Positions 47,394 through 58,598 are shown, counted from the first letter of the stretch. The stretch: DNA of 64,000 nt from Gemmatimonadaceae bacterium (GCA_035533015.1 DATLUQ010000029.1:119995-183994), one strand, 5' to 3'. Notes: generated by a model not told the origin, from the sequence alone. Numbers and translations: made by a program.

Positions 47394-49832
47394 TTAGTAG
47401 AACTGACCGAACTTGAAGTGAACCTGCCATTTGGGCGCCTTGACCCCGTTGGCGTCCACACGATCCAACCCATACCCCAGATCGATTCCGAGCGGCCCGA
47501 GCGGCGTCACCACCGACCCGCCCACGCCTACGCCGCGAAACAGGCGCGTGGGGTTGAAATCGGCCGGCCGCGCAAAGACGTTTCCCCCGTCGTAGAACGC
47601 GTCCAGGAAGAGCTGCTGGCTCACCCGGATTCCCAACTGCGCCGTCGCGCTGAAGAACGCATTGCCGAACGAAGCGCGCTGCGCCGAGTACTGGCTGGTC
47701 GCGTCCACGTAGCCCAGTGGCGTGATCGAGAATTCGTTGTAGCCGCGGAGCGGTTCCCCATACTGCACGCCGCCCATCGAGAATGCCTGCGACACGAAGA
47801 ACGGCCCCGGGTTTCCGAAGATCGCTCCCCATAATGTGGAGAGGCCCAACACCACCGGCATCCCCGAGCCCATCGCCGGCCCCGCGCCCACGGTCCCGAT
47901 CGTAGCATAGGACCGCATCTCGCCGGTCGCGCGCGTGAATGTCGCCGACCCGCCCAGCGGCCCCCCGTTGTACTGAACACTGAACGACTCATGCACGCCC
48001 GAAGTCGGGAACGGCATGCCCAGTCGCGTGTCGTGATCGAGCGTGGCCCCCAGACTGGACCGGAAACAGGTCGCCGATTGCCCTGACGCGTTGGTACACG
48101 CCGAGATCGTGCCCACGAGCCCGTCGTTTCCGTACTTCACCGACTCGGCGCCGTAGTTGAGGAACAGCCGCGTGAAGCGGGAACCGCGAACCGGTAGGCC
48201 AAACTGGATCTGCGCGCCCGTCGTCGTACTCTGCCCGATGTTCTGGATCGTGAACCGCGACTGGGAATGGTACGCGGTGAGGGTGCCGGAGTAGTTGGAC
48301 TCCTCGATCGCCGGATCCGTGTACGAGACGTTGAAGTCGTTGATGTACTGCCCCTTCTGCCACTGGATCGAGCCCTTCTTGCACTTGCCGAACAGATTCG
48401 GCTGGTCGAATCCGATGAACCCGCCGAGCCCGGTGCCCTGACCCACCGACGCGCCGAAGTTGACGTTCCCCGTGCGCTTCTCTTTGACGTTGAACGTGAT
48501 GTTCACGTCCCCCTGGTCGTCGGCCTGGGCCACTTGCGGCTCGGGCAACGGCGAGTCGAAGAACCCAAGGTTGGAGATGTTCTGGTAGCTCTGGATGAGG
48601 CGCGACTTGTTGAACACGTCGCCGGGGACCACCATCAGTTGCCGCCGGATGCAGGTCTCGTTGGTGATGTCGTTACCGGCGATGTCCACCCGGTTGATGA
48701 TCGCCGGCGATCCTTCCTGGATCTCCCACCGCAGGTTGACAGTGGGGGCGGAGTCAGCCGAGATCGACCGCTCGACAACCGGATTGATCTGGGCGTACAG
48801 GTACCCCTCGTCGGCATACGCGTCCTGCACCTTCCCTGTTGCCGCCTGCCATTCGGACCGGTCGAAGATCGTCCGGTCCTGGTTGGCGCCGCGATGCAGC
48901 ATCCCCTTGAGCGTCTCCATCAGCGTCTTCGGACGCGGCGTGAACGGATATAGCGTGGCGATCTGCTGGCTGGAGAATTGCCGCGCCCCCTCCACCGAGA
49001 AATCTCCCACGTGGTACTGGGGGCCCTCCTTCACCTCGAGGCTCACCATCGCCTTGCCCGCCTTCCGATCGAGCAGCGTGGTGTCCTTGATCACCTGCAT
49101 GTCGATGAACCCGTGGTCGGCGTACAGCCCCGGAACGTGCTCGGTGATGTCGGTGGCCAGCTTGGCGTTGTCCAGCTCGCCCTTGTCCCAGAAGAAGAAT
49201 CCTTCGGGTTTCGTGTCCATGGCCCCGACGATCTGTTTGGCGCTGATCGCCTTGTTCCCCGTGACGCGAACGCCGGACACGGCCGTGCGGTGCCCCTCGT
49301 CGATGTGGAACATGATCCGGGCCGATGCGCTGTCCACGTACGTCGTCTCGGCACGCACCTCCGCCACGGCGTACCCGGCGGCTTCGTAGACCGAGTCGAT
49401 CTTCACGATGGTCTGGGTCACCTGCGCGGGATCGATCGGCCGACCGACGAGTAGGTCCACCTGGTCGCGCACCGTGCTCGGCGAAACCTTGTTCGCTCCC
49501 TGGACGTCCACGTCGATCAGCATCGGGCGTTCCTTGAGCTGGAACACGAGCATCGACTTGCCTCCGGGGAGCGGCTCGCAGAGCGCCCGCACGTCCTGGA
49601 ACTGCAGGGTACCATACAGCGCCTTCACGGCGCGCTGCAGGGCCCGGTAGTTCAGGGTCGCCCCCGTGGTGATCCCGGCGTCGCTACGCAGCAGCGCATC
49701 CCCGAGGCGGGTATTGCCTCGGAATGCGATGGAATCCGGTTGTGAACACGCCCCGACCGCGCTGGCGTCCTGCGCGGCCGCCGCGGATGCCGTCGCGAGG
49801 AGGGCGATGAAAGGTAGGACCAGTCTACGCAT
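47394..49832 (-). CDS. bamA: Outer membrane protein assembly factor BamA
   Basis: An 812-residue outer-membrane protein. A signal peptide ([18 protein letters not shown]) is followed by POTRA domains over about 30-430 and then the 16-strand Omp85 barrel. The barrel ends in KFGQFY with a C-terminal aromatic, as the Bam signal requires. ATG 49832 is preferred, with AGGA a few bases upstream; the ATG at 49853 is seven codons earlier and less likely. It lies between clpC and skp. Confidence 0.95.
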   Translation of the reverse strand: MRRLVLPFIALLATASAAAAQDASAVGACSQPDSIAFRGNTRLGDALLRSDAGITTGATLNYRALQRAVKALYGTLQFQDVRALCEPLPGGKSMLVFQLKERPMLIDVDVQGANKVSPSTVRDQVDLLVGRPIDPAQVTQTIVKIDSVYEAAGYAVAEVRAETTYVDSASARIMFHIDEGHRTAVSGVRVTGNKAISAKQIVGAMDTKPEGFFFWDKGELDNAKLATDITEHVPGLYADHGFIDMQVIKDTTLLDRKAGKAMVSLEVKEGPQYHVGDFSVEGARQFSSQQIATLYPFTPRPKTLMETLKGMLHRGANQDRTIFDRSEWQAATGKVQDAYADEGYLYAQINPVVERSISADSAPTVNLRWEIQEGSPAIINRVDIAGNDITNETCIRRQLMVVPGDVFNKSRLIQSYQNISNLGFFDSPLPEPQVAQADDQGDVNITFNVKEKRTGNVNFGASVGQGTGLGGFIGFDQPNLFGKCKKGSIQWQKGQYINDFNVSYTDPAIEESNYSGTLTAYHSQSRFTIQNIGQSTTTGAQIQFGLPVRGSRFTRLFLNYGAESVKYGNDGLVGTISACTNASGQSATCFRSSLGATLDHDTRLGMPFPTSGVHESFSVQYNGGPLGGSATFTRATGEMRSYATIGTVGAGPAMGSGMPVVLGLSTLWGAIFGNPGPFFVSQAFSMGGVQYGEPLRGYNEFSITPLGYVDATSQYSAQRASFGNAFFSATAQLGIRVSQQLFLDAFYDGGNVFARPADFNPTRLFRGVGVGGSVVTPLGPLGIDLGYGLDRVDANGVKAPKWQVHFKFGQFY

Positions 49833-49855
49833 GGGAATCCTAAATATACACAATG

Positions 49856-49889
49856 CGGCCGGCCTGGCCCGGAAGGGGTCGGCCGGCCG
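49856..49889 (-). terminator. Hairpin between clpC and bamA
   Basis: CGGCCGGCC / GGCCGGCCG, a nine-pair stem with a 16-base loop. On the minus strand it is followed by a T-containing tail (ATTGTGTATATTTA). It could end or attenuate the clpC transcript before bamA. Confidence 0.4.
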
Positions 49890-49901
49890 TGGCGGTGCGG
49901 A

Positions 49902-52394
49902 TTATGCCTTGGTCGTGCCCGTCAATACCCGAAAATCCAGTTTGGTTCCATCGGGCGCGACGTCCACTTCCAGTTCCTCTCCGCGCGAGAACTCACCAAG
50001 GAGAATCTTCTCCGACAGCGGGTCCTCGATGTACCGCTGAATGGCGCGCTTCAGGGGGCGCGCGCCGTAACTCTCGTCGTACCCGTGCTTCACCAAGAAA
50101 TCGGTTCCCGCGTCGGTGAGGCTCAGCGTCAACTCCTCCTCGCTCAGCCGCTTCCGCACGTCCTTCAACATCACCTGGACGATCTGCGCGATATGCGTGC
50201 GATCCAGCGGATGGAACACGATCACGTCGTCCAGCCGGTTCAGGAATTCGGGATTGAACACGTTCTTCAACTCCTCCCGCACCCGCTCGGCAATCCGGTC
50301 GAAATTCGACTGGACGTCCCCCACGGCGAATCCCAGCGCCTTGCCTTTCGTGATGTCCCGCGCCCCGACGTTCGAGGTCATGATCACCACGGTGTTCTTG
50401 AAGTCGATCACCCGCCCGTAGTTGTCGGTAAGATGACCTTCGTCCAGCACCTGGAGCAGGATGTTGAACACATCGGGGTGCGCCTTCTCGATCTCGTCGA
50501 GGAGGATCACGCTATACGGCTTGCGACGCACGGCCTTGGTGAGCGTGCCCGAATCCTCGTACCCCACGTACCCTGGCGGCGCGCCGATCAGCCGCGACAC
50601 GGAGAACTTCTCCATGTACTCGCTCATGTCCACGCGAACCAGCGCCTGCTGGTCGGCGAACAGGAACTTGGCCAGCGCTCGCGCCAACTCCGTCTTGCCC
50701 ACGCCCGTGGGGCCGCTGAAGATGAACGATCCGATCGGCCGATTGGGATCCTTGAGGCCCGCCCGGCTGCGCCGGATCGAGCGCGCCAGGGCCCGGATTG
50801 CTTCGTCCTGGCCGATGACCGATTCGTGCAGTTCGTCCTCCATCCGCAGCAGACGCGTCGTCTCGGCTTCCTGGAGCCGCGTGACCGGGATGCCCGTCCA
50901 CCGGCTGACGATGAACGCGATCTCTTCCTCGCCGAGCACCGGGCGGTACGACTGGCGCCGCTTCTCCCATGCTTCCTGCTTCTGTCGGATGTCGCCCTGC
51001 AGTTCGCGTTCCTGGTCGCGGAGGCCGGCCGCGCGCTCGAAATTCTGGTCGCGCACCGCAGCTTCCTTGTCGGCGCTCACCTTTTCCAGCGCCTGTTTCA
51101 GTTCCGCCACTTCCGGCGGCGGCGCCTGTGCCGCCAGCCGCGCCCGCGCCCCCGCCTCGTCAATCACGTCGATTGCCTTGTCGGGCAGGAAACGGTCGGT
51201 GATGTAGCGCTCCGACAGCTTGGCCGCCGCCGTCAGCGTCGGATCGGGGATCGTCACGTGGTGGTGATCCTCGTACTTCTGGCGCAGCCCCTTGAGGATC
51301 TCGATCGTCTCGTCCACCGTCGGCGGATCGACGATCACCGTCTGGAACCGGCGCTCGAGCGCGCCGTCCTTCTCGATGTACTTGCGGTACTCGTTCAGCG
51401 TCGAGGCGCCCACGCACTGCAACTCCCCGCGGGCCAGCGCCGGCTTGAGCATGTTGCTCGCGTCGATGGCGCCTTCGGCCGCCCCCGCCCCCACCAGCGT
51501 GTGCAGTTCGTCAATGAACAGGATCACGTTCTTGTTCTGCGCGATCTCGTTCATCACCGCCTTGAGGCGCTCCTCGAACTGGCCGCGATACTTGGTGCCG
51601 GCGATCACCGCCGCCATGTCGAGCGACAGCACCCGGTTCTCCCGCAGCGACTCCGGGCACTCGCTGTTCGCGATCAGCTGCGCGAGCCCCTCGACGATCG
51701 CCGTCTTGCCCACCCCAGGCTCACCGATCAGCACCGGATTGTTCTTCTTGCGGCGCGTCAGCACTTCCATGACGCGCTGGATCTCCTTGGCGCGGCCGAT
51801 CGTCGGATCGAGTTGCCCCTCCGCCGCCAGCTGCGTGAGGTCGCGGCAGAAGTGGTCGAGCGCCGGCGTCTTGGACTTCTTGTCGCCTTTGGGCGCCGCC
51901 GTCTGCGGCTGCGGGCCAGTGCCCTGCTGGGCCGTCGCTCCCGCCTGCACGTCGGTGCCCAGAATGCGGAGCGTCTCGGCGCGCGCCGCTTCGAGGCTCA
52001 CCCCCGCCTCGCTCAGCACCTGGGCGGCGATCCCCTTCTCCTCGCGGAGAAGCCCGAGCAGCAGATGTTCGGTGCCCACATAACTGTGGTTCAACTCGCG
52101 CGCTTCGGCCATCGCCAACTCGAGCACCTTCTTGGCACGCGAGGTGTACGGCAGATCCGGCCCTGTGGCCTGGACGGCCTTCCCCTTGCGCACCGTGTCC
52201 TCGATCTTCTGCTGCACCTCATCGAGTTCGACGTTGAGGTTCTGCAGCACCGTGGCCGCCACGCCCTCGCCCTCGCGAATGAGACCGAGCAGGATGTGCT
52301 CGGTGCCCACGTATTCGTGATGCAGACGCGCGGCTTCCTCGCGTGCCATTGCGAGGACTTTCCTGACCCGCTCCGTGAAGTTGTAGCCGTTCAT
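49902..52394 (-). CDS. clpC: ATP-dependent Clp protease ATPase subunit ClpC
   Basis: An 830-residue Hsp100. Two N-terminal Clp repeats (about 1-145) contain [14 protein letters not shown] and [18 protein letters not shown]1 has Walker A GEPGVGKT at 224-231. A middle coiled region with a UVR motif ([22 protein letters not shown]) separates it from AAA2, with [11 protein letters not shown] near 560. With ClpP it degrades proteins; in Firmicutes it recognises phosphoarginine through the N-domain. Direct mcsA-mcsB neighbours support that here. ClpP is not in the window. Confidence 0.96.
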   Translation of the reverse strand: MNGYNFTERVRKVLAMAREEAARLHHEYVGTEHILLGLIREGEGVAATVLQNLNVELDEVQQKIEDTVRKGKAVQATGPDLPYTSRAKKVLELAMAEARELNHSYVGTEHLLLGLLREEKGIAAQVLSEAGVSLEAARAETLRILGTDVQAGATAQQGTGPQPQTAAPKGDKKSKTPALDHFCRDLTQLAAEGQLDPTIGRAKEIQRVMEVLTRRKKNNPVLIGEPGVGKTAIVEGLAQLIANSECPESLRENRVLSLDMAAVIAGTKYRGQFEERLKAVMNEIAQNKNVILFIDELHTLVGAGAAEGAIDASNMLKPALARGELQCVGASTLNEYRKYIEKDGALERRFQTVIVDPPTVDETIEILKGLRQKYEDHHHVTIPDPTLTAAAKLSERYITDRFLPDKAIDVIDEAGARARLAAQAPPPEVAELKQALEKVSADKEAAVRDQNFERAAGLRDQERELQGDIRQKQEAWEKRRQSYRPVLGEEEIAFIVSRWTGIPVTRLQEAETTRLLRMEDELHESVIGQDEAIRALARSIRRSRAGLKDPNRPIGSFIFSGPTGVGKTELARALAKFLFADQQALVRVDMSEYMEKFSVSRLIGAPPGYVGYEDSGTLTKAVRRKPYSVILLDEIEKAHPDVFNILLQVLDEGHLTDNYGRVIDFKNTVVIMTSNVGARDITKGKALGFAVGDVQSNFDRIAERVREELKNVFNPEFLNRLDDVIVFHPLDRTHIAQIVQVMLKDVRKRLSEEELTLSLTDAGTDFLVKHGYDESYGARPLKRAIQRYIEDPLSEKILLGEFSRGEELEVDVAPDGTKLDFRVLTGTTKA

Positions 52395-52422
52395 CGTCCC
52401 CTCGAGTCCGGCCGGAACCGCC

Positions 52423-53505
52423 TCATCCGACCGATCCGGCTTCCGTTTCGAGCGCGTGCCGTACGTACCGCGCGCGCGCCTGACACGTCTCGCTCTCGGT
52501 GAGCGGCCGTCCCTCGGCGTACGCCAGGTGTGCGGCTTGGGAGAAGATCAGGAGCTTGTTGAGCGTGTATACACCGAGGCCACGGATCAGTTTCAGCCCC
52601 ACCGCCAGCCGAACCCCGCTCAGGAAGTTCATCGCTTCCTCGAACGTCAGGCTCCGCGCATAGCGCAGGGTGCCGAACGCGCGCCACAGCTTGTCCTCAA
52701 TAATATAACCGGCATCCCGCAAGAGGACACGCCTCGCTTCCTCCTCCCGCTCCACCACGTGCCCCACGACGCGGAGCAGCTGGTCGAGCAGGTCCTCCTC
52801 CGACCGCCCCAACGTCGTCTGGTTGGAAATCTGGAAGAAATTCCCTACGACCTCGCTTCCCTCCCCGTACAGCCCGCGGTGGGTGAGGCCCATCTGCTGC
52901 AGCCCCGCCAGCACCTTGCCGATCTCCTTGGTCAGCACGAGGCCCGGTAGATGGATCAGCACCGACGCCCGCATCCCCGTGCCCGCGTTCGTCGGACAGG
53001 CCGTGAGGAAGCCAAATTCGGGATGATAGGCGAACGGCAACCGCGCCCCCAACTCCCGCTCCACATCGCGGATCCGTGCAAACGCCTCGGGCAGGGCAAA
53101 CCCGGAACGCATCGCCTGGAGGCGCAAATGGTCCTCTTCGTTGACCATCAGGCTCACATGGTCCCCCACCACCACCGCCGCGCCGCTCCGGAGGGGGTGC
53201 TGGTCGTCCAACCCTGCCAGCTCCTTGCTCACCAAGTGGCGTTCGTGCAGCAGCAGCCGGTCGAGCACCTCCATCTCGTCCACCCGCAACGTCAGGCTCC
53301 CATCCAGCGCAGAAATCTCGCCCGCCGCCGCGTTCACCTGCGAGAGCACGCGCAGCCGCTCGCCGTCCCGTGCCCGCGCCGTGAACGCGAACCCCTCGAG
53401 ATTGCGCGCCAGACGCACCCGCGTGGAGAGCACGATATCGGCAGACCGGCCCGAGGCATCGAGCCACCCAACGCCCCCGTCGGGGAGCAACGTGAGATCG
53501 ATCAT
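52423..53505 (-). CDS. mcsB: Protein arginine kinase McsB
   Basis: A 360-residue kinase of the phosphagen kinase fold. Motifs: [22 protein letters not shown] at 122-126, catalytic C170 in [13 protein letters not shown], and [16 protein letters not shown]. McsB phosphorylates arginine residues of damaged proteins, marking them for ClpC-ClpP. Length equals the Bacillus enzyme. It overlaps mcsA by four bases and precedes clpC by 28 bases. No CtsR repressor gene is present. Confidence 0.94.
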   Translation of the reverse strand: MIDLTLLPDGGVGWLDASGRSADIVLSTRVRLARNLEGFAFTARARDGERLRVLSQVNAAAGEISALDGSLTLRVDEMEVLDRLLLHERHLVSKELAGLDDQHPLRSGAAVVVGDHVSLMVNEEDHLRLQAMRSGFALPEAFARIRDVERELGARLPFAYHPEFGFLTACPTNAGTGMRASVLIHLPGLVLTKEIGKVLAGLQQMGLTHRGLYGEGSEVVGNFFQISNQTTLGRSEEDLLDQLLRVVGHVVEREEEARRVLLRDAGYIIEDKLWRAFGTLRYARSLTFEEAMNFLSGVRLAVGLKLIRGLGVYTLNKLLIFSQAAHLAYAEGRPLTESETCQARARYVRHALETEAGSVG

Positions 53506-53987
53506 TCCAGCACCCGGATCCGGTCCCGCAGGTCTGCAGCCAGTTCGAACTGCTCCGCGTCGATCGCGCGACGCAGCCGCTCCCGGAGTTCGCCCAACTT
53601 GGCCACGCGCTCCACCGACTCCGACCGCGGCACCTGTGGCGCCTCTCCCACATGCTGCGAGCTGCCGTGAAGGCGGCGCAGCAACCCCCGCATGCTCGAT
53701 TCGAAGGTCACGTAGCAGCGCCCGCACCCCCACCGTCCGGTTGCCCGGAAATCCGCCATCGTCGACCCGCAAAATGCGCACTGCTCCCCCCGGTCTTCGG
53801 GCGCCGCCATCTGCGCCTGCACGGAGTGCAACAATTCGCCCAACGGATGTTTGGTCTCGGCGATGGTCGTCTCCACGCCGCGCTCGGCGGCGCACCGCTC
53901 GCACAGGTGGATCTGCGTCACGCTGCTGTTCTCGATCTGCGTGAGGTGCACCACAGCGTCGCGCTCGTGGCAGTTGTCGCAGAGCAT
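53502..53987 (-). CDS. mcsA: McsA-like zinc and UVR-motif protein, activator of McsB
   Basis: A 161-residue protein with paired CxxC motifs: MLCDNCHERDAVVHLTQI (C3, C6), HLCERCAAERG (C29, C32), then QCAFCGSTM and WGCGRCYVTF. A UVR motif (AIDAEQFELAADLRDRIRVL) ends the protein. This is the full McsA plan: zinc modules that activate McsB and a UVR module shared with ClpC and UvrB. It is coupled between lolD and mcsB. Confidence 0.92.
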   Translation of the reverse strand: MLCDNCHERDAVVHLTQIENSSVTQIHLCERCAAERGVETTIAETKHPLGELLHSVQAQMAAPEDRGEQCAFCGSTMADFRATGRWGCGRCYVTFESSMRGLLRRLHGSSQHVGEAPQVPRSESVERVAKLGELRERLRRAIDAEQFELAADLRDRIRVLE

Positions 53988-54685
53988 CAGGCCATCACCT
54001 CGTGCAGCGCCGTGGGGCGGAGCGCGCCGTCCTCGAGCAGCAGTACGCGGTCGGCCCGCGCGGCCAGCGACCGGTTGTGCGTCACGACCACCATCGAGAT
54101 CGAAAGATCGCGGGCGAGCGATGCCAGGAGGTCGTGCAGCCGCGCGCTGTTGAAGTGGTCGAGGTTGCCCGACGGCTCGTCGGCCAGCAAGACGCTGGGG
54201 CCCATGGCCAGCGCGCGGGCCACCGCCGTGCGCTGTTGCTCGCCCCCCGACATCTCCCCCGGCCGGTGGTGCATGCGGGCGTCGAGCCCCACCCGCTGCA
54301 GCAAGTCCACCGCCCGCTCCCGTGCCTCGTCCGGCGGGCGGCCGCCCACGCGTAACGGCATCATGACGTTCTCGAGCGCGCTGAACTCGCGCAGCAGGTG
54401 GTGAAACTGGAACACGAAGCCGATGCGCTCATTGCGCAGCCGCGACAACGCGTCATCGCCCAAACCGGCCAGCGACCGCCCCTCCACCCGCACGTCACCG
54501 CGCGTGGGCGCGTCCAGCGCGCCGAGCAGGTGCAGCAGCGTGCTCTTGCCGGCCCCACTCGCGCCGACGATGGCGATCATCTCGCCGGAAGCCACGGCCA
54601 GACACACGCCGTCCAACACGGTGAGCAGCCCGCCGTCACCGCCGACATACGTCTTGGACAGGTCGATCGCTTCGAGAACCGTCAT
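53987..54685 (-). CDS. lolD: Lipoprotein-releasing ABC transporter ATPase LolD
   Basis: A 232-residue ABC ATPase: Walker A GASGAGKSTLL, Q-loop region FQFHHLLREFSALENVMMPL (typical of LolD/MacB), signature MSGGEQQRTAVARAL, Walker B LLADEPSGNLD. With LolC/E it extracts lipoproteins from the inner membrane. It overlaps the permease gene by four bases and meets mcsA at one base. Confidence 0.93.
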   Translation of the reverse strand: MTVLEAIDLSKTYVGGDGGLLTVLDGVCLAVASGEMIAIVGASGAGKSTLLHLLGALDAPTRGDVRVEGRSLAGLGDDALSRLRNERIGFVFQFHHLLREFSALENVMMPLRVGGRPPDEARERAVDLLQRVGLDARMHHRPGEMSGGEQQRTAVARALAMGPSVLLADEPSGNLDHFNSARLHDLLASLARDLSISMVVVTHNRSLAARADRVLLLEDGALRPTALHEVMA

Positions 54686-55935
54686 TCGTGTCGAATCGCT
54701 TCGACGGGATACAGCTTGGCCGCCTGCACCGCCGGATAGATCGTCGCCACCGCGGCAATCGCCAGACTCGCCCCCACGATCCAGACCACGTCCAATGGCC
54801 GCGTCGTCACCGGGAGGTGGTCTATGAAATATATCGACGGGTCGAGCGGGATCAGCTTGAAGTGGTCCACCACGACCCCCAGCGTCACCCCGATCGCCAG
54901 CCCCATGCCCGTGCCCACGAGCCCGATCACCACGCCCTGCATGAGGAAGATCCGGCGGATCGAACGCGCCGGCATGCCCATCGCCCGCAGGATGCCGATC
55001 TCCCGCGTCTTATCGGCCACCACCATCGTCAGCGTACTCACGATGTTGAACGCCGCCACCAGCACGATCAGCAGCAGGATCACCGCCATCCCCAGCTTCT
55101 CCAGCTTCAGCGCCTGGAACAGCGAAGAATTCTGGTCCTGCCAATCCTCGGTGCGGTACGGATAGCCCAGCGTGTCGGCGAGCGCCACCGCCACCGCGGG
55201 CGCCGTCCACAAGTCCCGCGTCTTGACCTCGATCCCCGTGACGGCGTGGCCCAGCTGCGCGATGTCCTGAGCCGTCTTGACCGAGGTGAAGACATATGTG
55301 TTATCGTATTCGTACATCCCACTGGAGAAGATCCCCGTCACCGGCAGCCGCTCCACGTGCGGTTCGATGTTCCCCGTCACCGGCGAGATCCGGCTGCCCC
55401 CGAGCGAGAACAGCGTCACGGTGTCGACCCCGGGGCGCACGTCGAGCCGCGTCGCCAGCCGTTCGCCGAGCACGATGCCCCGATCGCGTCCGTCGGCAGT
55501 CTGGAAGCTGAAGTCGCCGACGGTCGCCGTGGAGCGGATCGCCGTCACCGGCGTGGTCCGTGGACTCTGCGGCTCGATCCCCATCACCATCACCCCGTCG
55601 GTGTACTGGTGGCCGCCGGCCATGATCGCCTGCACCAATACGAACGGCGAGGCCGCCACCACGCCCGCCTGCCGGCGCACGATGGGCATGATCGTGTCCC
55701 ACCGCGCCATCGTCAGATCTTCCCCGAACGTGAGGACGCGCAGGTCGGGACTGCCCAGCAGGATCTTGTTGCGCAGGTCCGTCTGCAGGCCCGTCATCAC
55801 CCCGTTGATCAGGATCAGCGCACTCACGCCGATGATTACACCGCCCATCGCGATCACGCTGATCAGGGAGAGCAGTCGCGACCCGCGGCGGCTACGCAGG
55901 TAGCGCCAGGCAATCGCGAACTCGAGACGTGTCAT
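54682..55935 (-). CDS. lolC: Lipoprotein-releasing ABC permease LolC/LolE
   Basis: A 417-residue permease with the MacB-type plan: one N-terminal helix (LISVIAMGGVIIGVSALILI), a large periplasmic domain, then three C-terminal helices (AVILLLIVLVAAFNIVSTLTMV; GVVIGLVGTGMGLAIGVTLGVVV; VVWIVGASLAIAAVATIYPAVQA). It begins FAIAWRYLRSRRGSRLLSLIS, as LolC/E proteins do. Only one permease gene is present, so a homodimeric LolF-like arrangement is likely. Confidence 0.92.
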   Translation of the reverse strand: MTRLEFAIAWRYLRSRRGSRLLSLISVIAMGGVIIGVSALILINGVMTGLQTDLRNKILLGSPDLRVLTFGEDLTMARWDTIMPIVRRQAGVVAASPFVLVQAIMAGGHQYTDGVMVMGIEPQSPRTTPVTAIRSTATVGDFSFQTADGRDRGIVLGERLATRLDVRPGVDTVTLFSLGGSRISPVTGNIEPHVERLPVTGIFSSGMYEYDNTYVFTSVKTAQDIAQLGHAVTGIEVKTRDLWTAPAVAVALADTLGYPYRTEDWQDQNSSLFQALKLEKLGMAVILLLIVLVAAFNIVSTLTMVVADKTREIGILRAMGMPARSIRRIFLMQGVVIGLVGTGMGLAIGVTLGVVVDHFKLIPLDPSIYFIDHLPVTTRPLDVVWIVGASLAIAAVATIYPAVQAAKLYPVEAIRHE

Positions 55936-57425
55936 TCCGGCCGCATCGTGGGAAAGAGGATCACGTCGCGGATGTTCGGCGTATTGGTGAGATACATGAA
56001 CAGCCGGTCGATGCCGATGCCCACCCCACCGGTTGGCGGCATCCCGTACTCCATGGCGCGCAGGTAGTCCTCGTCGAGCCCCGCTGCCTCCTCGTCGCCC
56101 GCCGCCCGGAGACGCGCCTGCGCGTCGAACCGCGCCCGCTGGTCAATCGGGTCGTTGAGCTCGCTGAACGCGTTGGCCAACTCCTTCCCCCGAGCGAACA
56201 ACTCGAACCGCTCGGTCAGCAGCGGATCGCCCCGCTTCGGCTTGGCCAGTGGCGACAGCTCGCGCGGATAATCGACCACGAACGTCGGTGCGTCGATCGT
56301 CGATTCGACCAGCGCCTGGAACAGTTCGTCCAGCAGTTTGGCCCGGCTCAGGTCCTCGCACCGCTCCACGCCGTGGCGCCGGGCCTCGGCGCGCAGTTCG
56401 GCATCGGACAGCCCCATCGCGTCGCGCCCCGCCAACGCCGAGGTCAGGGCTGGCACCCACTCGATGCGCGGAAAGGGCGGCGCCAGGACCGGCACCCGGC
56501 CGGCGAAGCCCTCCACCGCCGCCACTGCTCGCGCCGCCTCGACGATCAGCGCCTCCACCACCGTCATCATGTCGCCATAGTCGGCGTACGCCTGGTAGAA
56601 CTCGAGCATCGTGAATTCCGGATTGTGCGTCCGGTCGATGCCCTCGTTGCGGAAGTCGTGGCCGATCTCATACACCCGTTCCAGGCCGCCCACGATAAGC
56701 CGCTTGAGGTACAGCTCGTCGGCAATGCGCAGATACAGCGGCATGTCGAGCGCGTTGTGGTGCGTGACGAACGGCTTGGCAGCCGCGCCACCGTACAGCG
56801 GCTGCAGCACCGGCGTCTCGACTTCCAGAAACTCGCGCCCGTCGAGAAACCCGCGAATGGCCCCGATCATCCGCGTGCGGGCCGTGAACAACGCGCGCAT
56901 CTCGGGGTGCACGGCGAGATCGGCGTACCGCTGCCGCGAGCGCTGTTCCGCATCGGCAAACCCCGAATGCCGCACCGTCAGGCCATCCACTACCTCTTCC
57001 TTGCCGTACGGTAGCGGTTGGAGCGACTTGGCGAGCATCTCCACCGACTCCACGCGGATCGTGACCTCCCCCGTCCGTGTCCGGAACAGCGGGCCGTCCA
57101 CACCGATGATGTCGCCGATGTCGAACAATTCGAGCAGCGCGAATACCTCGGCGCCAAGCACGTCCTTCTTGAAGTAGAGCTGGATGCGCCCCGACTGGTC
57201 GGCCAGATGTGCGAATGCCGACTTGCCGTGGGCCCGCCACGCCACCACGCGCCCGGCCACGCGAACGATGGGCCCCTCCTCCGTACTCTCGGGCAGCAGC
57301 GCCGCCGCGGCCTGGGCGTCATGAGTGCGCGCGAAACGGTACGCGTACGGGAGCACGCCGCGCGCCTCGAGTTCGGCGAGCTTCTCGCGCCGCGCCTGCT
57401 GCACGAAGTTCAGGTCGTTGCTCAT
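55932..57425 (-). CDS. lysS: Lysyl-tRNA synthetase, class II
   Basis: A 497-residue class IIb synthetase. An OB anticodon-binding domain (about 50-150) has GRVVAWRAHGKSAFAHLADQSG. Motif 2 is HDFRNEGIDRTHNPEFTMLEFYQAY. Motif 3 is GVGIGIDRLFMYLTN near the end. It overlaps prfB and lolC by four bases each; the prfB-lysS pair is common in bacteria. Confidence 0.96.
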   Translation of the reverse strand: MSNDLNFVQQARREKLAELEARGVLPYAYRFARTHDAQAAAALLPESTEEGPIVRVAGRVVAWRAHGKSAFAHLADQSGRIQLYFKKDVLGAEVFALLELFDIGDIIGVDGPLFRTRTGEVTIRVESVEMLAKSLQPLPYGKEEVVDGLTVRHSGFADAEQRSRQRYADLAVHPEMRALFTARTRMIGAIRGFLDGREFLEVETPVLQPLYGGAAAKPFVTHHNALDMPLYLRIADELYLKRLIVGGLERVYEIGHDFRNEGIDRTHNPEFTMLEFYQAYADYGDMMTVVEALIVEAARAVAAVEGFAGRVPVLAPPFPRIEWVPALTSALAGRDAMGLSDAELRAEARRHGVERCEDLSRAKLLDELFQALVESTIDAPTFVVDYPRELSPLAKPKRGDPLLTERFELFARGKELANAFSELNDPIDQRARFDAQARLRAAGDEEAAGLDEDYLRAMEYGMPPTGGVGIGIDRLFMYLTNTPNIRDVILFPTMRPE

Positions 57426-58529
57426 GCTGCCGACCCGGCGCCCGTGAGATACGCCTCGATGAACGGATCGATCCCGCCGTCCATCACCTTCTGCACGTCG
57501 GGAATCTTCAGTTCGGTGCGGTGGTCGTTGACCATCGTGTACGGCTGGAAGACGTAACTGCGAATCTGGCTCCCGAACGTCACATCGGCCTTCGTCGCGT
57601 CGAGTTCGGCCTTCTTTTTCGCCTGCTTCTCCGCCTCGAGCTTGTACAGGCGGTTCTTGAGCATCTTGAGCGCCGTCTGCTTGTTCTTGTGCTGCGACCG
57701 CTCCTGCTGCGACGAAACGACGATCCCGCTGGGGATGTGCGTCAGCCGCACCGCCGAACTCGTCTTGTTCACATGCTGGCCGCCCGCGCCCGACGCCCGG
57801 AATACGTCCATCTTGAGATCCTCTTCGCGAATGTCGATGGTGATCGTATCGTCCACCACCGGGTACACGAATACCGACGCGAAGCTCGTGTGCCGCCGGG
57901 CCTGCGCGTCGAACGGCGAGATGCGCACCAGCCGGTGGACGCCCGTTTCGGCCTTCAGGAATCCGTAGGCGTAGGCCCCTTTGATTTCCAGCACCGCCCC
58001 CTTGATCCCCGCCTCTTCACCGTCGCTCAGGTCGAGGATCTCGATCGTGTAGCCGCGCCGCTCCGCCCACCGCGTGTACATGCGCATCAGCATCTGGGCC
58101 CAGTCTTGCGCTTCGGTGCCGCCGGCCCCTGCGCTGATCTCTACCTGCGCGTCGCGGAAGTCGTCGGGGCCCGAGAGCATCGACCGCAGTCGGAACGCCT
58201 CGAGTTCGTCGCTCACCCGACCGATGTCCCGATCCAGGTCGCGCTCCATCTCCGCGTCCGGCTCCGCCTCGAGCATCTCGGCCAGCTCGAGCGCGCTCGT
58301 CACCCGCGCTGTCAGTGACTGGAACGGCTCCACCCACACCTTGAGCCCTTTCACCCGTTGCACCACGCCGCGGGCCGCCTCCTGGTCATTCCAGAAGGCC
58401 GGGTCGGCCATGCGCGCCTCGAGCCCGGCTAGCGTCTCCCGCTTGCCGTTGATGTCAAAGAAACCTCCGCATCTCGGACAGGCGCTCTTCGTATCCGCGC
58501 AGCGCCCTGATCCGTTCGCTCTCCGCCAT
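57422..58529 (-). CDS. prfB: Peptide chain release factor 2, made by programmed +1 frameshift
   Basis: ATG 58529 opens a 24-codon reading frame ending CGG AGG TTT CTT TGA C, with the TGA at 58,455-58,457. A +1 shift at CTT leads into the long frame (next codon GAC, D-I-N-G-K) to 57,422, giving 368 residues, the normal RF2 length. The slip site CTTTGAC and an upstream AGG are the classic RF2 autoregulatory signal. RF2 marks: SPF (VRISPFDAQ) for UGA/UAA reading and GGQ (GAGGQHVN) for hydrolysis. GGAGAG lies before the ATG. A simple ORF call would miss the first exon-like part. Confidence 0.95.
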
Positions 58530-58548
58530 GCCACTCTCCGGTAAGACA

Positions 58549-58578
58549 CGAGCCGTCGCGACTGGCGCGGACGGCTCG
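58549..58578 (-). terminator. Hairpin in the prfB leader or at the end of the preceding gene
   Basis: CGAGCCGTC / GACGGCTCG, a perfect nine-pair stem with a 12-base loop, 20 bases before the prfB ATG. On the minus strand it is followed by TGTCTTACC. It may terminate the zinc-ribbon gene transcript, or be a leader structure if prfB starts at the -10-like box at 58,599. Confidence 0.4.
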
Positions 58579-58598
58579 GCGCAAGGGTGCCTGCGTCA

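Noticed and set aside
49835..49855. Leaderless promoter for bamA (TATATT at 49,843)
   Set aside because: A start at the normal distance would remove the AGGA ribosome site that supports ATG 49,832, and there is no -35. The hexamer may simply be the T-rich tail of the hairpin.
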